64,000 nt of DNA, taken from NCBI RefSeq assembly GCF_026241195.1, contig NZ_JAPFQO010000006.1, positions 186,001 to 250,000 on the forward strand. Reading direction: 5' to 3'. Both the position numbers and the translations under genes were made by a program. The notes below the pieces were generated by a model that saw only the letters and a list, made by a program, of their open reading frames with translations, was not told where the DNA came from and searched no databases. Shown one piece after another: positions 43,954 to 53,215 of the stretch; positions within the stretch are counted from its first letter, which is position 1, and each line of letters begins with the position of its first letter. Origin of the DNA: Pontibacter anaerobius. GTDB lineage: Bacteria; Bacteroidota; Bacteroidia; Cytophagales; Hymenobacteraceae.

Positions 43954-45312
43954 TTAATTGTACGCAACCTCAGGTACGCTCAATGCCGGCTCAGGGTGTT
44001 CAAGTGCCTCGTTGTGCTGGCTGCGATCCAAGCCTATTAACTCCTCCTCTCTGGATACCCGGAGAGGGGTGATCAAATCCGTGACTTTTAATAACATCCA
44101 GGAGCCCCCGAAGGCAAAAATGGATACTCCCACCAGCGTGGCGACGTGTAGCAAGAACAGCTTGTATTCGCCGAAGATCAGCCCGTTCCCTAGTTCAATG
44201 GCTGGGTTCACTGCCTGGCTTGCAAATACCCCTGTCAGCAGCATCCCTACCATTCCCCCTACGCCGTGGCACGGAAAAACATCCAGAGTATCGTCCAGGG
44301 TAGAGCGTGTGCGCCACTCTACCACCAGGTTGCTTACAACAGCTGCTATTACGCCAATAGCCAGTGAGTGCGGAATGGTAACAAAGCCGGCGGCTGGCGT
44401 AATGGCCACCAAACCTACCACCGCCCCGATGCATGTACCCATGGCAGAGGGCTTGCGGCCGCGCAGCGCGTCAAAAAATATCCAGGCCAGCGCTGCTGCT
44501 GCCGAGGCAGTTGTGGTAGTAGCCAGAGCCACAACCGCCAAAGGGCTCGCGCCCATAGCCGACCCCGCATTAAAGCCGAACCATCCAAACCATAGCAGCC
44601 CGGTACCTAGCATCACATGTGGGATGTTGGCAGGGGCATGGCTAGCCTCATAGCGCCGTTTCAGGTATATAGCGGAGGCCAGCGCCGCCCACCCAGCCGA
44701 CATATGCACCACGGTTCCGCCGGCAAAATCCAACACTCCGAGGTTAAACAACAGGCCATCCGGGTGCCATGTGGCATGTGCCAGGGGTGCGTAGATAAAA
44801 ATGAAGAAAAGCACGATGAATAAAGTATAGGAGATAAAGCGGATGCGCTCAGCGAAAGCACCCGTAATCAGCGCCGGTGTAATGATGGCAAACTTAAGCT
44901 GAAACATGGCAAAGAGCAGCAGTGGGATGGTAGGCGCCGCCGGCCAGGGAGCCCCATCCAGCACGCCGTTCATCATGAAAAAGGTAAGCGGGTTACCGAA
45001 AACCCCACCGATAGATTCTCCGAAGGCCAGGCTAAAGCCAAAAACTACCCACAATACCGTTACAATAGCCATGCAGATAAAGCTCTGTAGCATGGTCGAG
45101 AGAACATTTTTCTTGCGTACCATACCTCCATAGAAAAAGGCTAAACCCGGTGTCATGATTAGTACGAGCGCAGTGGCAGTGAGCATCCAGGCTGTGTCTG
45201 CGGCATTCAAATCCGCATTAGAGCTTCCATGCTCTGCTGACGGAAGTATAAATGTGGCTGCCACAACCAGTAAAAGCAGCAGCATGGGAATACGTGAAAA
45301 TGCTTTTGCCAT
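43954..45312 (-). CDS. amt: Ammonium transporter
   Basis: A 452-residue inner-membrane channel for NH4+/NH3. A cleaved signal-like first helix is followed by eleven helices. Family marks: AWMLTATALVLIMTPGLAFF, FYGGMVRKKNVLSTMLQ, the pore His region DFAGGTVVHMSAGWAALASA, AIYLKRRYEASH, and the second pore His in FPCHGVGGMVGMLLTGVFA. No PII-protein gene (glnB/glnK) is next to it, unlike many amt loci, although one may sit outside the window. The upstream region is A/T-rich and about 440 bp long. Confidence 0.97.
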   Translation of the reverse strand: MAKAFSRIPMLLLLLVVAATFILPSAEHGSSNADLNAADTAWMLTATALVLIMTPGLAFFYGGMVRKKNVLSTMLQSFICMAIVTVLWVVFGFSLAFGESIGGVFGNPLTFFMMNGVLDGAPWPAAPTIPLLLFAMFQLKFAIITPALITGAFAERIRFISYTLFIVLFFIFIYAPLAHATWHPDGLLFNLGVLDFAGGTVVHMSAGWAALASAIYLKRRYEASHAPANIPHVMLGTGLLWFGWFGFNAGSAMGASPLAVVALATTTTASAAAALAWIFFDALRGRKPSAMGTCIGAVVGLVAITPAAGFVTIPHSLAIGVIAAVVSNLVVEWRTRSTLDDTLDVFPCHGVGGMVGMLLTGVFASQAVNPAIELGNGLIFGEYKLFLLHVATLVGVSIFAFGGSWMLLKVTDLITPLRVSREEELIGLDRSQHNEALEHPEPALSVPEVAYN

Positions 45313-45750
45313 AAGGAGAACTTTAAAAGTGTTGAAGAATAGATTAATTAATTTTAAACTTATCGCTTTGTTTTAATAAATATTTCAAATTATACGGATA
45401 AAAATTGGTAAACAATCATATTTATGTCGAAATCTTTGAATAATTTTTAAATTAGTTACTGAAGAGTATAAATTGAAGGCTGGAGGTCATAAGAAAGCCG
45501 TAGTAGGGTAGGGTAATTTTGTGTTTAATAAATTGGAGTAATGCCCTTGCCATTTTGGTAAGAAACTTAGTACAAGGTTTGATAAGTCTCAAAACAAGCA
45601 ACTCAGCTCCATTCCGGGTGACAAAAAATAGATGAAACAGCCCCGGCTTCTGATTGGATTTTAGCTTTGATAATAGCTTGATGCTGCGAGAAACGGCAAG
45701 TTAAGCCGACGGAGAGAGGTACCGTTGGTGAAGGGATGTGCTATTTGCCG
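45313..45750. other. Intergenic region (438 bp), A/T-rich near amt
   Basis: No gene seen. The part next to amt is strongly A/T-rich, as expected for a promoter, but I cannot point to a clear -7/-33 pair. I find no RNA gene or repeat. Confidence 0.4.
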
Positions 45751-48045
45751 CTACCAGGGCAACCTGAAGCCAAGGCTGATAAAGCCACGCCATTCAGCAT
45801 CTTTTTCGTGGGCAGCACCTGCTGTTATAGGGCCAAAAGGAGTGAGGTAGCCGAGGGTGGCACTGTAGCCCAAACGGGTGCTTTTGCCACGCAGGGTGCG
45901 GTAGCCATGCAGTAAACTGGTATTGATAACGGTGGAGCTAAGCTGCAAGTATAGCTTTTTACGCAGCTCCGCCTGCAGGCCCAAGCCGCCATAGATAAGG
46001 TTATCAGCAGAGTAGGCGAAAGGCTCTGCAGCGCGGTACTCGACCATGTTGGGAAGAACGGAAGTATAACCTCCTATTTTCACCTCCTCACCCACAGGTA
46101 GATCATTGCTGGTATACATCACCAGCCCTTGCCGCAACATCAGGCTGAGGTTACGGCGCAATGGAACCACGCCATTGGCTTTCAGCGATACCCGGAAGTA
46201 TGGATCAATGTCATCGTTGCGGATGCTGCTCTCCAGTTCCGGGTGCCCTGGCTGGGCACGTAGGGTAAACCTGCTGCCAAAGATGAAGCTACCCTGCAGG
46301 TCAGTTTTCCAGCCCCGGGTAGGGAAAACCTGCCTGTCTAAAGTATTCAGGCGGAAAAAACTGTTGATAGCCCAGTTACGCACCTTCAGTTGCTCCAGCC
46401 AGTTAATATCCACGGTAAGGGTATCCAGGTTCAGCTGGCCGGCCACCTGCGGGTACAGCCTCGCCAGTTTATACTCCATTTGCTGCCCCAGCGTCCAGGT
46501 ATTGTTGGTGGTGGTTTGCCAGCCCAGCGTACCGATATTCATGTTCTGCTGCAGTATGGCAATCTTGCTGCCATTGTCGTTGAAAAGCGAAAGGTCGTTC
46601 TTATAGTACTGGCTTCCCAATTTTACGGCAATATGATAGCGGTAGCCCATGTACTTCAGATAATTCACGTCGGTGCGGATATTTTGCCCCAGGTCTACCT
46701 CAGCCACAAAGCGGGAGCCCTGCCAGAAGAGGTTGCGGCGGGTAAAGTTCACCGTAGCCCCCGCGCGGTTCTCGGAGTCGTAATAAATGGCGGTTTTCAA
46801 GGCTCCTTCTGCCGCTTCCTCCACGTTTACCTGTAAGTGGTGGCCGCTATCGGAGGGGACCATGGCGTAAGATACTTTGTTGAAATGGCCTGTGCCGTAA
46901 AGTACCTCTATGCGGTTCTCGATGCTGCTGATGGTGGTGGTTTCATTCTCTTTCAGGCGCAGGCGGCGGCGCAGAATCCGCCTGGGCGTGGAATTGGTGC
47001 CACTGATGAGCACTTTCCCGATTTTCACGGAGTCCTGCAGGTTGCTGAGAGCGGGCTTGTGCATCGGCTCCCGGAAAGACCTGAAATATCTCGCCAGGGT
47101 GCGCAGGCTGTCCTCGTACTGCCGTGCCACCAGTTCCCCAATCTTTATAACCTCTTCCGTATCGGCGAAGCTGCCGGTGTTGTAGTCCTCTAGATAAGGT
47201 AAAATATCCACCAGTAAATCCGTCTTCTTCTTTTCGCTCTCCAGGTTAGAGGCACTGGTAAAGAAGGTAGCCTGCACCAGCACATCCAGCATGGATTTCA
47301 GGTTCTGCTCCGGCTCCAGGCCGCCGCCCACATTCACCCCAATCACAAAGTCTGCACCCATGTCCAATGCCTCCTGCACCGGGAAGTTTTGCACCAGACC
47401 TCCGTCAACCAACACGCGGCCATCAATTTTAATGGGGGTGAACACGGTGGGGATAGCCATACTTGCCCGTAGCGCCTCCGGCAGAAAACCCTGCCGTAGT
47501 ACCACCTTCTGCCCGGTTGCCAGGTCGGTGGCCACACAGGCAAAGGGGATGGGCAGCTGGCTGAAATCCTGGATACTGTGGGCACCGCGCGTAAGCCTGA
47601 TAAGCAGGTTGTTCAGCGCCTGACCCTCTATCAGCCCGCTCGGGAAGCTGATCTTTGTGCCATTTACCGGCAGTTCCAGGAGGTAGCGGCCGTAGTATTC
47701 CTTTTCCTCCATCGCGATCTGGCTTAGGGGTACCTGGTTGCTCAATAGCATTTCCCAGTCCTGTTTCAGGGCGATCTCCTCTATCTCACTGGCCGAGTAA
47801 CCAAGGGCGTACAAAGCCCCTACCAGGCTACCCATACTTGTACCGGTAATATAGTCCGGACGGATGCCCGCCTCCTCCAGCACCTTCAAAAAACCGATGT
47901 GCGCCATACCTTTCGCACCGCCGCCGCTCAGCACCAGCCCAATCTTAGGGCGCTTGGCAGAAGGCGCTGCCCATGCCTGGGCCACTACCTGCGCGGGAGC
48001 GAAAGCAGAAAGCAGGAACAGGAGGGAAAACAGGTAATGCCTCAT
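45751..48045 (-). CDS. Patatin-like phospholipase fused to POTRA and outer-membrane beta-barrel (type Vd-like)
   Basis: A 764-residue secreted outer-membrane protein. After a signal peptide (ending VVAQA) comes a patatin hydrolase domain: GGGAKGMAHIGFLKVLEEAG with the oxyanion loop, the nucleophile in GTSMGSLVGALYALGYSASE, and DGGLVQNFPVQEALDMGAD with the catalytic Asp. A POTRA domain (IGKVLISGTNSTPRRILRR) precedes a C-terminal surface-antigen barrel of about 380 residues ending in FISLGFRLPW. The order matches type Vd autotransporters. The catalytic Ser-Asp dyad is intact, so it is a likely phospholipase. A consensus -7 box lies 44 bases upstream. Confidence 0.93.
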   Translation of the reverse strand: MRHYLFSLLFLLSAFAPAQVVAQAWAAPSAKRPKIGLVLSGGGAKGMAHIGFLKVLEEAGIRPDYITGTSMGSLVGALYALGYSASEIEEIALKQDWEMLLSNQVPLSQIAMEEKEYYGRYLLELPVNGTKISFPSGLIEGQALNNLLIRLTRGAHSIQDFSQLPIPFACVATDLATGQKVVLRQGFLPEALRASMAIPTVFTPIKIDGRVLVDGGLVQNFPVQEALDMGADFVIGVNVGGGLEPEQNLKSMLDVLVQATFFTSASNLESEKKKTDLLVDILPYLEDYNTGSFADTEEVIKIGELVARQYEDSLRTLARYFRSFREPMHKPALSNLQDSVKIGKVLISGTNSTPRRILRRRLRLKENETTTISSIENRIEVLYGTGHFNKVSYAMVPSDSGHHLQVNVEEAAEGALKTAIYYDSENRAGATVNFTRRNLFWQGSRFVAEVDLGQNIRTDVNYLKYMGYRYHIAVKLGSQYYKNDLSLFNDNGSKIAILQQNMNIGTLGWQTTTNNTWTLGQQMEYKLARLYPQVAGQLNLDTLTVDINWLEQLKVRNWAINSFFRLNTLDRQVFPTRGWKTDLQGSFIFGSRFTLRAQPGHPELESSIRNDDIDPYFRVSLKANGVVPLRRNLSLMLRQGLVMYTSNDLPVGEEVKIGGYTSVLPNMVEYRAAEPFAYSADNLIYGGLGLQAELRKKLYLQLSSTVINTSLLHGYRTLRGKSTRLGYSATLGYLTPFGPITAGAAHEKDAEWRGFISLGFRLPW

Positions 48046-48088
48046 TCGGTTAAGGGTAGTGATGTTGTTGCCCTAATAACTTCTAAAG

Positions 48089-48096
48089 CAAAGTTA
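48089..48096 (-). promoter_or_regulatory. Candidate -7 box (TAACTTTG) of the patatin gene
   Basis: A full minus-strand match to TAnnTTTG, 44 bases before the ATG at 48045. No good -33. Confidence 0.4.
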
Positions 48097-48182
48097 TAGT
48101 ATGGCGGCACTTTGCCCGAAAGATAAGCAATTCTCTTTAAGCCGCTAAAGTATAGAAACCCTGAAGCTGCAGGACCATAAAA

Positions 48183-48214
48183 AAAGCCAGCCTATACTTA
48201 TACAGGTTGGCTTT
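48183..48214 (-). terminator. Terminator of the sugar transporter transcript
   Basis: An 11-position stem (48183-48193 with 48204-48214, one mismatch on the minus strand) with a T run on the minus strand, 21 bases beyond the transporter stop. Confidence 0.6.
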
Positions 48215-48234
48215 CATGAAGTATAAATCCTTAT

Positions 48235-49644
48235 CTAAACGGTTTCTTGGGTGATTTTTGATCCGGAGAAACCATAGTACATGATGTACAGGTAGCACAC
48301 CAATGGCACCAGGAACGAGAGTTGGAGGCTACCCGTTATGTCTGCCACGGCACCTTGCAGCGGCGGCACAATGGCACCTCCCACAATCGCCATCACCAGC
48401 AGCGACGATGCCTGGCTGGTATGCACGCCCAACCCTTTAATAGCCAGCGTGAAGATAGTAGGGAACATGATGGAATTGAACAAGCCGATGGCGATAACGG
48501 ACCACATAGCCACAGCACCGGTAGCAAAGCTCGTGATCAGCAACAGCACAACCACCGTGGCGGCAAAGAAACCAAGCGTCCTGCTCGGGATAAAGCGGCC
48601 CAGCATCAGCACGCCAAAGTTCAGCGCAATCAGGCCGAGAACAATAAGAGCCTCGTGCAGGCCATAAGCAAAGAACATGAGCCCAAACACAACAGCCGCT
48701 ATACCACCTATCACCAGGTATTTACCATTGGCGTTTTTCATGTTGGAGAGGGCTACGGCACCAAAGAATCGGCCCACCATGGCTCCTCCCCAGTAAAAGG
48801 CCAGAAAATGACCGGCTTCGGCCTCCTCCAGCCCTGCAATCTCGGGTAGCCTGAAGAAGTTGATAAGCGTGCTGCCGATGGCCACCTCACCACCCACATA
48901 GGCAAAAATACAGATGATACCCAGCACAAGGTGGCGGTAACGAAGGGCGCCAGCGCCTGGCTTTATCTCATCGCTGCTCTGTATACCCGGCAGTTTCGCT
49001 ATTTTGATAAGTAGCGCAATAGCCAGCAGGGCGGCCGCCAGCCCCAGGTATGGCATTTTTACAGAGTCAGCCCCTGTGTCGGATGCGTTTACGGCACCAA
49101 AGATGAGGTAGCCGCCTATAATCGGGGCCACCGTGGTACCCAGGGAGTTCAGGGCCTGCGTCAGGTTCATGCGGCTGGCTGCGCTCTCCGGCGGGCCAAG
49201 TATGGCTACGTACGGGTTAGCCGCAATCTGCAGAATGGTGATGCCGGAGGCCAGCACGAACAAAGCACCCAGGAAAAAGCCATAGCTCAGGGTAGAAGCC
49301 GCCGGGTAAAACAGCGCGCAACCTACAGCCGCCACTAGTAACCCGACAATGATGCCGTTCTTGTACCCAATCCGTCGGATAGGGTCTCCCTTGGTGATGG
49401 AAAGTATGAAGTACAGCAGCGAGATGATGAAGTATGCGCCGAAGAAGGCCGTCTGGATGAGCATGGCCTGCCACAGCTCCAGCGTGAACACCAGTTGCAG
49501 CTTAGGTATAAGGATGTCGTTGAGGCAGGTAATGAAGCCCCACATAAAGAAGAGCATAGTCACCGTAACCAGTGGGCCTTTATAGTTTTCGGTTACTTCC
49601 TGCTGAGCGGGTGTTGTAACATTGGTGTGCGTAGTGCCAGCCAT
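48235..49644 (-). CDS. Sugar MFS transporter (glucose/galactose or fucose-H+ type)
   Basis: A 469-residue inner-membrane transporter of the FHS family. Twelve helices are spread over the sequence. Typical early residues are MLFFMWGFITCLNDILIPKL, then QTAFFGAYFIISLLYFI, and SGITILQIAANPYVAILGPP before LTQALNSLGTTVAPIIGGY. Close relatives import glucose, galactose or L-fucose with protons. GalM lies upstream on the same strand with a 188-base gap and points to a hexose. The exact sugar is not readable from sequence. Confidence 0.93.
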   Translation of the reverse strand: MAGTTHTNVTTPAQQEVTENYKGPLVTVTMLFFMWGFITCLNDILIPKLQLVFTLELWQAMLIQTAFFGAYFIISLLYFILSITKGDPIRRIGYKNGIIVGLLVAAVGCALFYPAASTLSYGFFLGALFVLASGITILQIAANPYVAILGPPESAASRMNLTQALNSLGTTVAPIIGGYLIFGAVNASDTGADSVKMPYLGLAAALLAIALLIKIAKLPGIQSSDEIKPGAGALRYRHLVLGIICIFAYVGGEVAIGSTLINFFRLPEIAGLEEAEAGHFLAFYWGGAMVGRFFGAVALSNMKNANGKYLVIGGIAAVVFGLMFFAYGLHEALIVLGLIALNFGVLMLGRFIPSRTLGFFAATVVVLLLITSFATGAVAMWSVIAIGLFNSIMFPTIFTLAIKGLGVHTSQASSLLVMAIVGGAIVPPLQGAVADITGSLQLSFLVPLVCYLYIMYYGFSGSKITQETV

Positions 49645-49832
49645 AGTAATCTGTGGTATAATGTAAGAATAAGTTTAAAGTTAGGGCGAAGTACAGTTTT
49701 TATACCTTGGCAGAGCGGATTAACGAGTGAAGTGTACTTCATTTTTACGCATTACACTCCGCATGAGCCGGTAATTTACATTTAAAAATCAGCAGTAGCG
49801 GGCTAAACTTAGCTGCAAGGTATAAATGGCTG

Positions 49833-50876
49833 TTAGGCTTCTTTTACCGAAAGTTTATAGATCGTGCTTTCCCTGTACGTTTCGCCGGGGCGAAGTATGG
49901 CAGACGGAAACTGAGGCTGATTCGGGGAGTCCGGGAAGTGCTGCGTTTCGAGGCAGAAGGCATAGTGCTTAACATACCTGTTGCCGTTTCTGCCGGTAAG
50001 GGAGCCATCCAGGAAGTTGCCGGTGTAGAACTGTATGCCCGGTTGCGTGGTGTAAACCTCCAGCACACGCCCGGAAACGGGCTCGTATACTTCGGCGGCC
50101 TTGGTCAATCGTTCGGTGTTGTGGTGTAGCACATAGTTGTTGTCGTACCCGCCACCCGTCATCTTGTGCAGGTGCTTGCCTATTGGCTGCGGCTCGCGCA
50201 GGTCCAACATGGTGCCCGCTACCTCTGCCAGCTCACAGGTGGGGATAAACGTTTCATCCACAGGCGTATACTTGCTGGCGTTGATCTGTATGATGTGCCC
50301 CTCGATGCTGTCGGACTTGCCTGCAGACAGATTAAAGTAGCTGTGGTTGGTCAGGTTTACCGGTGTGGCCTTATCGGTGGTGGCGCTGTAGTCAATTCTC
50401 AACTCGTCGGCATCCGTTAAAGTATAAACCACAGTAGCCGTCAGGTTTCCGGGGTAACCTTCCTCGCCGTCAGGGCTAAGGTAACTCAGTTGCAGGGCGT
50501 TATGTTCCGGCAACTCCTCGGCTTGCCAAACTACCCTGTCGAAGCCGGTGTTGCCGCCGTGCAGGTGGTGCGGTGCATCGTTCGCGGCCAAGGTGTACTC
50601 CTGGCCATCCAGTGTAAATTTACCTTGTGCAATGCGGTTGGCAAACCTGCCTACAATGCCCCCGAAGTGCGGGTTATTGGGGATATAGCCCTCCAGTTTG
50701 TCAAAGCCTGCTACCACGTGGCCCATTTCACCGTGCCTATCGGGTGTTATGAAAGAGGTGACGATTGCTCCGTAATTCGTGATCGTTACCGTTACACCAT
50801 GCCGGTTGGAAAGCGTGTACAAGTATACTTGCTGCCCGTCCGGGGCGGTACCAAAAATGTCCTTCTTTATCTCCAT
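49833..50876 (-). CDS. galM: Aldose 1-epimerase (mutarotase)
   Basis: A 347-residue enzyme interconverting alpha and beta anomers of galactose and glucose. The hallmark regions are present: ITNYGAIVTSFITPDRHGEM, FGGIVGRFANRIAQGKFTLD, APHHLHGGNTGFDRVVW with the catalytic His, VNLTNHSYFNLSAG with the second His, and YTGNFLDGSLTGRNG and FCLETQHFPDSPN with the catalytic Glu. The length is normal and the protein is cytoplasmic. With the sugar transporter downstream it suggests uptake followed by anomer conversion. Confidence 0.96.
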   Translation of the reverse strand: MEIKKDIFGTAPDGQQVYLYTLSNRHGVTVTITNYGAIVTSFITPDRHGEMGHVVAGFDKLEGYIPNNPHFGGIVGRFANRIAQGKFTLDGQEYTLAANDAPHHLHGGNTGFDRVVWQAEELPEHNALQLSYLSPDGEEGYPGNLTATVVYTLTDADELRIDYSATTDKATPVNLTNHSYFNLSAGKSDSIEGHIIQINASKYTPVDETFIPTCELAEVAGTMLDLREPQPIGKHLHKMTGGGYDNNYVLHHNTERLTKAAEVYEPVSGRVLEVYTTQPGIQFYTGNFLDGSLTGRNGNRYVKHYAFCLETQHFPDSPNQPQFPSAILRPGETYRESTIYKLSVKEA

Positions 50877-51073
50877 TAGTGTGATTTCATTATAAACTCT
50901 CCTGGCAGCCAGGTAAAACCATGGTTGTAAGCTAAGGCCACGGCAGCATCAAAAGCTAAACGGTTAGGTATAAAGCGTGCTGCCAGAATAAGTATAATCC
51001 GGGATTCAAGTTAGAGGGTTTCGGCCTAAATGCCAAAGAAGGCGGAGGTAATGTTGGCTTGTGCGGCAGCGGC

Positions 51074-51739
51074 CTACTCAAAACTGAGCACCAATGACGC
51101 TGTGCCCGCCAAAGGATCCAGCGCATGGTCAGGCTCCTCGGCCGTGGAACTCAGGCTGCTGGCTAAACCGCGCACACGTTTGCGCAGAGAAGAGGTTTCT
51201 TCTTCCTTGCCATGGTAAAACTTGTATAGCTTGTCTATGGCTTTGTAAGTGAGTTTGTAGACTGATTTCTGGTCGATTCCCATTATGTCGGAGATCTCGT
51301 CGTACTGCAGGCCGGTATAATATTTCAGGAAGATCACCTCGCGCTGCCGCTCCGGCAGCTTCATGAGCAGGTGATGAATCTTTTGCCGGTCTAACTCCGT
51401 GGACTGTAGCTTGATAAGCTCTGCCTCATGCGACGCTTCCGTGCCGAGCTGAGTATCGTCGGGCAGGGGTTCATACTTGCTTTTGAAGGTGGCCTTTTTA
51501 CCTAGCTCGCGGCGGAAAGCCTTTAGCAGGTAGTTTTTGACGCTAGGGGGCGTAGACAGATTCTGCCTGCTTTTCCAGATCTGGAAGAAAACCTGCTGGA
51601 TACAATCCTTCACCATGTCCAGATCAGGAATAAGGCGTTGCCCATAGCGCAGCATTACCGGTGCATAGCGCTTGTACAGGAGGGTAAAATCGGCCTCACT
51701 TCCTTCCCTAAACCTATTCCATATTTCCAGCTCTTCCAT
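51074..51739 (-). CDS. RNA polymerase sigma-70 factor (ECF-type)
   Basis: A 221-residue sigma factor. The sigma2 domain covers about residues 10-75 (FRRFREGSEADF-like start, YAPVMLRYGQRLI, CIQQVFFQIWKSRQNL). The sigma4 helix-turn-helix lies near residue 145 (LPERQREVIFLKYYTGLQYD, then IMGIDQKSVYKLTYKAIDKL). A C-terminal extension of about 40 residues after sigma4 is unusual. Bacteroidota carry many such sigma factors; no anti-sigma or TonB partner is adjacent. ATG 51739 (MEELEIW) is favoured; ATG 51808 and GTG 51820 are in frame upstream but add a poorly conserved stretch. Confidence 0.9.
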   Translation of the reverse strand: MEELEIWNRFREGSEADFTLLYKRYAPVMLRYGQRLIPDLDMVKDCIQQVFFQIWKSRQNLSTPPSVKNYLLKAFRRELGKKATFKSKYEPLPDDTQLGTEASHEAELIKLQSTELDRQKIHHLLMKLPERQREVIFLKYYTGLQYDEISDIMGIDQKSVYKLTYKAIDKLYKFYHGKEEETSSLRKRVRGLASSLSSTAEEPDHALDPLAGTASLVLSFE

Positions 51740-52221
51740 TAGAACCGATTTGTTTTCCAGTCCATTTTCACCAGATCCTGAGTGCACCGGCTTTTGTTGC
51801 GGTTGCATCCGTTGCCACACCCGAAGGTGCCCGTGCGGGTTTTGTTAAAGTATAGGAGGCTTGCTAGAACCTGTGTTATACTTCTTAACCCGGCAGGGTT
51901 TTCCTGCTGCCGTAACCGCTAAATCCCCCAAATTTAGGAATATTAACATACAATAAAAATGATGTGGCATTGTACATTTGCAGTGTTTAAACAACAACCA
52001 AAGGCTTTTTTTGTTCTGTAGAAGCTAAAGGTCTGGGTGCTCTGCACTTGGGTAATTGAAGTGGATATTGATGAAGCGGCGACAGTATTCAGTAGTTAGT
52101 ACAGAGGTTGCGGGATGAAGCTGCCTTGCAGGGGTATCGGGGCGTTGCAGCGGGAGGAGCCGAGGCCGCCAGAACACTATGGGAGGCCATTTGCGTACTA
52201 AGCAGAATAAAAGCCAAGCAA
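51740..52221. other. Divergent intergenic region between sigma factor and MscS gene
   Basis: About 480 bases. Part could belong to N-terminal extensions of either gene, but neither extension looks protein-like or family-conserved. It holds the -7 candidate at 51973 and no other feature I can support. Confidence 0.4.
51973..51980 (+). promoter_or_regulatory. Candidate -7 box (TACATTTG), possibly for the MscS-like gene
   Basis: A full match to TAnnTTTG, but 242 bases before the ATG at 52222, which would mean a long leader. Confidence 0.3.
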
Positions 52222-53139
52222 ATGCGCAATATCACATACTGGCTCTCTGCTCAAACAGGATTAACCCCGGAGTTTTTTGGTAAGCTGCTCTACTCCCTGG
52301 CAGTGGTAGGCGTGCTTTGGCTGCTGGGGCTGTTCATGCAGCGCTTCATACATAGGCAGGAGGCAGACCTTCGCAAGAAGTACCAGTGGCGCAAGATCAC
52401 CAACTACACAGTAACCGTACTCGGCATCATCTTGCTTTCTTACATCTGGTTCGATGGCTTCCGGTCCATTGCGACCTTTCTGGGGCTGTTATCGGCTGGC
52501 CTGGTGCTGGCCCTGCGCGAGCCCGTGCTTAACATGGCTGGCTGGGTCTTTATCATCTGGAAGCGCCCTTTCCATATCGGTGACCGCATTCAGGTGGGGG
52601 ACCATATTGGTGATGTGATTGATATCCGCCTTTTCCAGTTCTCGCTGAACGAGATACAGGGCTGGGTGAAGGCCGACCAGGCAACCGGCCGTGTGGTAAA
52701 CATTCCGAACCTGAAAGTATTTACAGAGCCGCAATCTAATTACAACTATGGCTTTCCGTTTATCTGGGAGGAGGTTCCGGTGCGCATTACCTTCGAGAGC
52801 AACTGGCAAAAGGCCAAAAGTATACTTTGGGAGGTGATGCATGAGCACGCGGAGCAGCTTACCGAGGCGGCCCGCGAGCAGGTAAGGCGGCAGTCGCAGC
52901 AGCATCTTATTTTCTACGAGGACCTGGAGCCGCACCTCTACACGGCTGTACGCGAAAACGGCATTGAGCTTACGATGCGCTACGTGTGCAGCCTGATGCG
53001 CCGGCGGCAAAGTGTGCACCTGATTTGGGAGGATGTGCTGACAAAGTTCCTCGACGCGCCGGATATCCGTTTTGCCTACCCAACCTCCCGCTTTTACCGT
53101 GGCGAGGAGGGGCAGGAGCCGCTGCCGAGGCAAGTCTAG
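52222..53139 (+). CDS. Mechanosensitive ion channel (MscS family)
   Basis: A 305-residue inner-membrane protein. Two or three N-terminal helices precede the MscS pore helix (SIATFLGLLSAGLVLALREP, then LNMAGWVFIIWKRPFHIGDR), which leads into the cytoplasmic beta domain: RIQVGDHIGDVIDIRLFQFS and GRVVNIPNLKVFTEPQSNYN. The C-terminal domain is short, then a polar tail follows. It opens under membrane tension or senses osmotic stress. The ATG at 52222 is chosen because the upstream TTG at 52108 adds a low-quality 38-residue N-terminus. Confidence 0.92.
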   Translation: MRNITYWLSAQTGLTPEFFGKLLYSLAVVGVLWLLGLFMQRFIHRQEADLRKKYQWRKITNYTVTVLGIILLSYIWFDGFRSIATFLGLLSAGLVLALREPVLNMAGWVFIIWKRPFHIGDRIQVGDHIGDVIDIRLFQFSLNEIQGWVKADQATGRVVNIPNLKVFTEPQSNYNYGFPFIWEEVPVRITFESNWQKAKSILWEVMHEHAEQLTEAAREQVRRQSQQHLIFYEDLEPHLYTAVRENGIELTMRYVCSLMRRRQSVHLIWEDVLTKFLDAPDIRFAYPTSRFYRGEEGQEPLPRQV

Positions 53140-53159
53140 GCTTTGTAAATTCTTCATAT

Positions 53160-53199
53160 GAAAACGGCCCACCTTCAAACCTGAAAGTGGGCCGTTTTC
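53160..53199. terminator. Bidirectional terminator (13-bp stem)
   Basis: Bases 53160-53172 pair perfectly with 53187-53199; A-rich and T-rich flanks on both sides. It sits between the convergent MscS and M1-peptidase genes. Confidence 0.85.
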
Positions 53200-53215
53200 T
53201 TTTAAGCTTTGCCTG

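Noticed and set aside
52489..53178. Minus-strand frame of 229 codons over the MscS gene
   Set aside because: It overlaps the well-supported channel gene; composition and motif content are those of a reverse-complement shadow.
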